Source: Apteryx mantelli (lineage: Eukaryota; Chordata; Aves; Apterygiformes; Apterygidae). Taken from it: a DNA stretch of 64,000 nucleotides. This document shows positions 60,901 to 64,000 of this stretch, piece by piece (position 1 is the stretch's first letter; the number at the start of each line of letters is the position of its first letter). The DNA lies in the NCBI RefSeq assembly GCF_036417845.1, contig NC_089981.1, positions 76,239,268-76,303,267 on the forward strand, in the 5' to 3' direction. The notes below the pieces were generated by a model. The model was not told the DNA's origin, made no database searches, and saw only the letters and a program-made list of their open reading frames with translations. Position numbers and translations under genes: made by a program.

Positions 60901-62400
60901 CTACGTTACTTTCTCTCCAGAGCTGGCACCCATGTGTGATTTACACCAGCGAATATCCTGGGGTTGTTACACCAGCAGCCCGAGAAACAGCTGCTGGTGA
61001 GGGCTCTCCCTGGCAGGGTGATGCTAACAGGTCCTCAGGCCAGCAAGTCCAAGGGCCAGCCACACACAGAGCCGGTGCAGGGAGCCCCAGTCGCCTGGCG
61101 CAAACTGCCCTGGACAGACTATGGGCTTGCTACCCCACCGAGGGACCCGGTCGGGGACGTTGCTGCAATACGTAACTATTACATTTGCAGCTATTTTAGC
61201 TTCTTAGTCAGTGGCCTGATATCCTGACTTGAACCTATGGCTAGGTTTGCTGCTGAGTAACAAGCAAGTTACTCAAACGCTTCTCTTCAGGGGTTTGAGG
61301 CCCACAGGCTTGGGTGCTTAAAACGAAGCATCAAATAAAAGTAGCTTGATTTTTTCAGAGAAGCTGAGCACACTTAGCTCTTAGTAGACTCATTGTAAAT
61401 TAAGACCTTTTTCTTCGACATATCTAACGACCATAACTATGATAGGTAACACTCAGATTACCCACAACTGTTCCCAGGTGTGAAAGGAGCAAAAAGTGGC
61501 CAAAAATCATCTCCTCCACACGGTGCTGAGGGCACCTGCCAGGTATCAAAGAACTGCTCTTTCTGCTGAACATATAATGTTTTTAATGGTGCCAGAGCCC
61601 TTGTTTTCACTTTGTTAAGGTGCCTAGTGAATAGAGCAGTGTGCAGAGATACTGTCTCACTGGCTGGACCTGGCTGAAAGCTGAAAGGTCTGGGAATTTC
61701 ATAACAGACAAATCCCACTTACAGTCTTCCAAAGATTAAAAAAATAATTTGGGGGTGTAGCCATCAAATGCTTCATTAAGACAGCAGTAAAACAGCATAT
61801 TTTAAGTGCTCAAAAGTCAAGAAAAGTTACAGAGCAATCTGTGTTCACAATATGGCCATTGTCTGGTATAAATATACTGTGAAACAACCTTTAGTAACAT
61901 TGTCACAAGCTATTTCTCCACGATTACAGTACAAAACAAGAAATCAATTTTTTTTCTGCCCCCTTAAATAGCTCCACTCCAGAGACGTCCTCTAAAGAAA
62001 ACTGCGGCCACCTCCAAGCCCCTCCAGCAAAGCAGAGTACGTCTGCTCGAATCCTTGCTTCAGCTGCAGCTCTAGAAGCCACAGAGCAAGATTCAGTGTG
62101 TCCCCCCCCAAAGCGCTCTCTCGACCCCCACAGCCTCCCTGGGCAGCCGGGAGCGCCCCGGCGTTGCGCCTCCGACCGCGGACTTCCCCACACAGCAATT
62201 AGTGCGTTGCTTCGGGAATGGTTTTCAGCCTCACTCTTAAAAGCTGTTTCATAAATATTCTATGGCCTTTCAGCCAGGGTAATGTGCCTCTGTGACATTA
62301 AAGAGGAAACTCTGCGAAGGGGAGGGATGACAACAAATTTATCCACCAATAGCACACTCTTTTGGCACAAAAGCACATTCTTATCTTTACATCCCATAAT
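57936..62400. other. Intergenic desert segment upstream of the right-hand CpG island
   Basis: No gene is seen. It contains an octamer ATTTGCAT at 58,126-58,133, a directly repeated tgtattctgtatac pair near 59,227-59,252, and a relic of a sauropsid repeat at about 60,412-60,490. Confidence 0.5.
60412..60490 (+). repeat. Relic of a sauropsid palindromic repeat (one arm)
   Basis: The string ttgatcctgcaaatacttat, then actgtgagtagttccagaac and ttcagtgggg, resembles one arm of a repeat that I recall as widespread in crocodilian, turtle and bird genomes. The second arm is not evident. Identification is from memory. Confidence 0.5.
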
Positions 62401-62439
62401 CAGAAGGCAGAGCCGGGACTGTTGCTACAGCTCTCTGGG

Positions 62440-63030
62440 TGGGTAGATGTACAGTATAACCGAAGGGCGGCTGTAAATTGATAGATATCGTTTCGCCACT
62501 GCCTTCGCCAGCAGAAGGACCCGCGTTCGCCGTGGTTCCCGCAGCCCCCGGCGGGGAGACCTTCGTGCACGATGTCAGACTGCGAGGGACTGCCTGTGGG
62601 TAAGAGCCAGATTTATATTTACCGCAGCGTCCCGCCGGCTAGTTCACGGTCTCAGATTGCAAAGTCACCGGCGAGCCCGCTTGCTTTCGACGGGAGCTGG
62701 CGCGGCGGCGGGGGGAGAAGCTCCCCACGACGGCCAGAAGTCCTGCGCGCTTCGGGCTGCGAAGCGGTGGCGCTGGGCTGCGGCGCGTGGTAGCCACCGG
62801 GTCGCCTGCAAAGGCGCGCGGGCTGGGGCGGAGGACGGGCTCCCTGGCGCGGTGACGGAGGGGCTGAAGCGGCTGTTTCCGTGCCAAGGGCGGCATCGGC
62901 TCGCTGCCACGAGCTGCCAAACAGCAGTTTCTGGGGACAGGTCCTGGGCACCATGCGCGCTGCGGACGCGCCGTGCTAACGCGCTGATAAACCATCCGCG
63001 CCGCAATGGTCCCAGCAAGGGCAGATAAAT
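62440..63030. promoter_or_regulatory. CpG island at right edge; candidate promoter of the next gene (EML1 expected)
   Basis: CpG density rises sharply near 62,460 and falls after about 63,010. By gene order in other vertebrates, the gene following CYP46A1 on this strand is EML1, so its 5' end is the leading hypothesis. No EML coiled-coil or WD-repeat coding sequence is seen in the window. Minus-strand initiation is also possible. Confidence 0.55.
62572..62599 (+). CDS. Candidate short first coding exon (MSDCEGLPV), gene unassigned, possibly EML1
   Basis: An ATG with A at -3 begins MSDCEGLPV, followed immediately by a near-consensus donor, GTGG/GTAAGAG, at 62,600. It lies inside the CpG island and on the strand expected for EML1. 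The peptide is too short to identify, and I do not recognise it as a known EML1 N-terminus. Downstream exons would be right of the window. Confidence 0.28.
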
Positions 63031-63202
63031 GCAATGCGAGGGTGTTATTTGTCGAAAGAGAATACAAACGTACCTCAGTTTCAAATAAGTGCCTTACATG
63101 CTTCGTCTGTATTTGAAAGGAGCTTTACTAGCGCTTATGGCTGTATATGTCAAACTTTGCTGTACAAGAGAGAAAGCCAGAAAGAGGCATGTTTCTCAGC
63201 TG

Positions 63203-63231
<29 letters not shown>
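63203..63231 (+). repeat. T29 homopolymer
   Basis: An uninterrupted run of 29 thymines. It may be the poly(A) end of an old minus-strand retrocopy or slippage expansion. No retroposed body or target-site duplication is evident beside it. Confidence 0.85.
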
Positions 63232-63235
<4 letters not shown>

Positions 63236-63393
63236 CTACCCGTACTATAAACATTCACTAGACCGTTTGCATGAAAGGAAATTCTTGTGGAAATGCTACA
63301 GTAATTCTCTGCCAAGGCATTTGACTATTAAAGACATGGACCACTGACAACATCTTTTTTTTTTCCTTTTGCCATGGCAAACATTTATCTTTT

Positions 63394-63440
63394 CACATAT
63401 GTATATATACATATGCACACACACACACATATATATAATG
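63394..63440. repeat. TA/CA microsatellite with a perfect 20-bp palindrome
   Basis: Positions 63,396-63,415 are exactly self-complementary (CATATGTATATATACATATG) and run directly into CA and TA dinucleotide repeats. It is a likely length-variable, cruciform-prone marker. Confidence 0.8.
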
Positions 63441-64000
63441 TAATACTTGTGTTTCACTGGCCTCTGAAGGCCGTGTGCAGAGATGAGGATCTTGACTAAA
63501 AAGTGGGACTGGAAAAGGAGAAGGCTGCTGCAGTGGGTTTTTTTTTTCCTCTCTTTCTGCTTCCATTTTCCAAAACAAACCAAGCGCAAAATATGCGCTC
63601 AAAAGCAGAGTGAAAAAATATAAATTATATATGCAATGCAGAGTGAACTGCACCATGCACAATTCTCTGTGCCGTCAGACAGTTGCTATCATTGCTTAAA
63701 GACAGAAAAGAGATGAAGATGAATATTTCTTGCTTACCTTTTCAAAGGGCTGATCTTTTACAGCATAACTTCACTTCTTCAGCAAAGCTGGCTTTGATTT
63801 TAAGGGCCTGACCTATGTTTGCTTGTTAAGCACTCTGAGCTGAGGGTGGGATATTTCAGGATGACAGTGACAGTATTTAGCTGGCATCTGGTATTAATGA
63901 TGAAACTGATATTGAGCATACATAGCAGGTTGTGTGCAAAAGTCGCTTATATCTCAATTACCTTTGCTGCTGAAAGGGCCCAGGAGGTTTCCTTCGGAAA

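Larger units (their letters stand above)
63031..64000. other. Flank of the CpG island; simple repeats only
   Basis: Contains a long T tract (63,203-63,231), a TA/CA microsatellite (about 63,394-63,440) and AT-rich sequence. If the island drives a plus-strand gene, this is intron 1. No exon is recognised. Confidence 0.5.

Overview
The window is vertebrate nuclear DNA, most likely from a bird or another sauropsid. It has interrupted genes with GT-AG introns, CpG islands at promoters, and long non-coding stretches. Interspersed repeats are few and heavily eroded: MIR/L3-like relics and palindromic repeats of a type I associate with birds, crocodilians and turtles. I see no recent SINE or LINE insertion and no CR1 3' end. 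The species assignment is an inference from gene content, compact introns and repeat style; nothing in the sequence proves it.

Layout. (1) 1-10,790: the last ten coding exons and probable 3' UTR of a cytochrome P450 of family 46A (cholesterol 24-hydroxylase, CYP46A1 or a close tandem copy), plus strand. The five or so 5' exons lie left of the window. (2) 10,790-17,600: non-coding spacer. (3) 17,600-26,228: a complete seven-coding-exon gene, plus strand, starting in a strong CpG island. It encodes a 449-residue secreted-pathway kinase of the PKDCC/VLK family. (4) 26,229-62,400: about 36 kb with no recognisable coding exon. It holds several orphan CpG-rich patches, old repeat relics, simple repeats and segments that look like candidate enhancers. 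(5) 62,400-63,030: a CpG island with a candidate short first coding exon on the plus strand.

The main point is the gene order. In mammals the gene downstream of CYP46A1, in the same orientation, is EML1, and PKDCC sits elsewhere beside EML4, a paralogue of EML1. A PKDCC-family gene directly downstream of CYP46A, before a CpG island where EML1 would be expected to begin, fits a PKDCC/EML block duplicated early in vertebrate history. On that reading the PKDCC copy beside EML1 survives here, while my recollection is that mammals retain only the copy beside EML4.

The two genes are not an operon and have separate jobs: CYP46A oxidises cholesterol at the endoplasmic reticulum, and the PKDCC-like protein would phosphorylate tyrosines on secreted proteins. 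I found no evidence of an undescribed multi-gene system. The most valuable leads are the PKDCC-like gene, the unassigned CpG island at the right edge and the orphan regulatory-looking patches.
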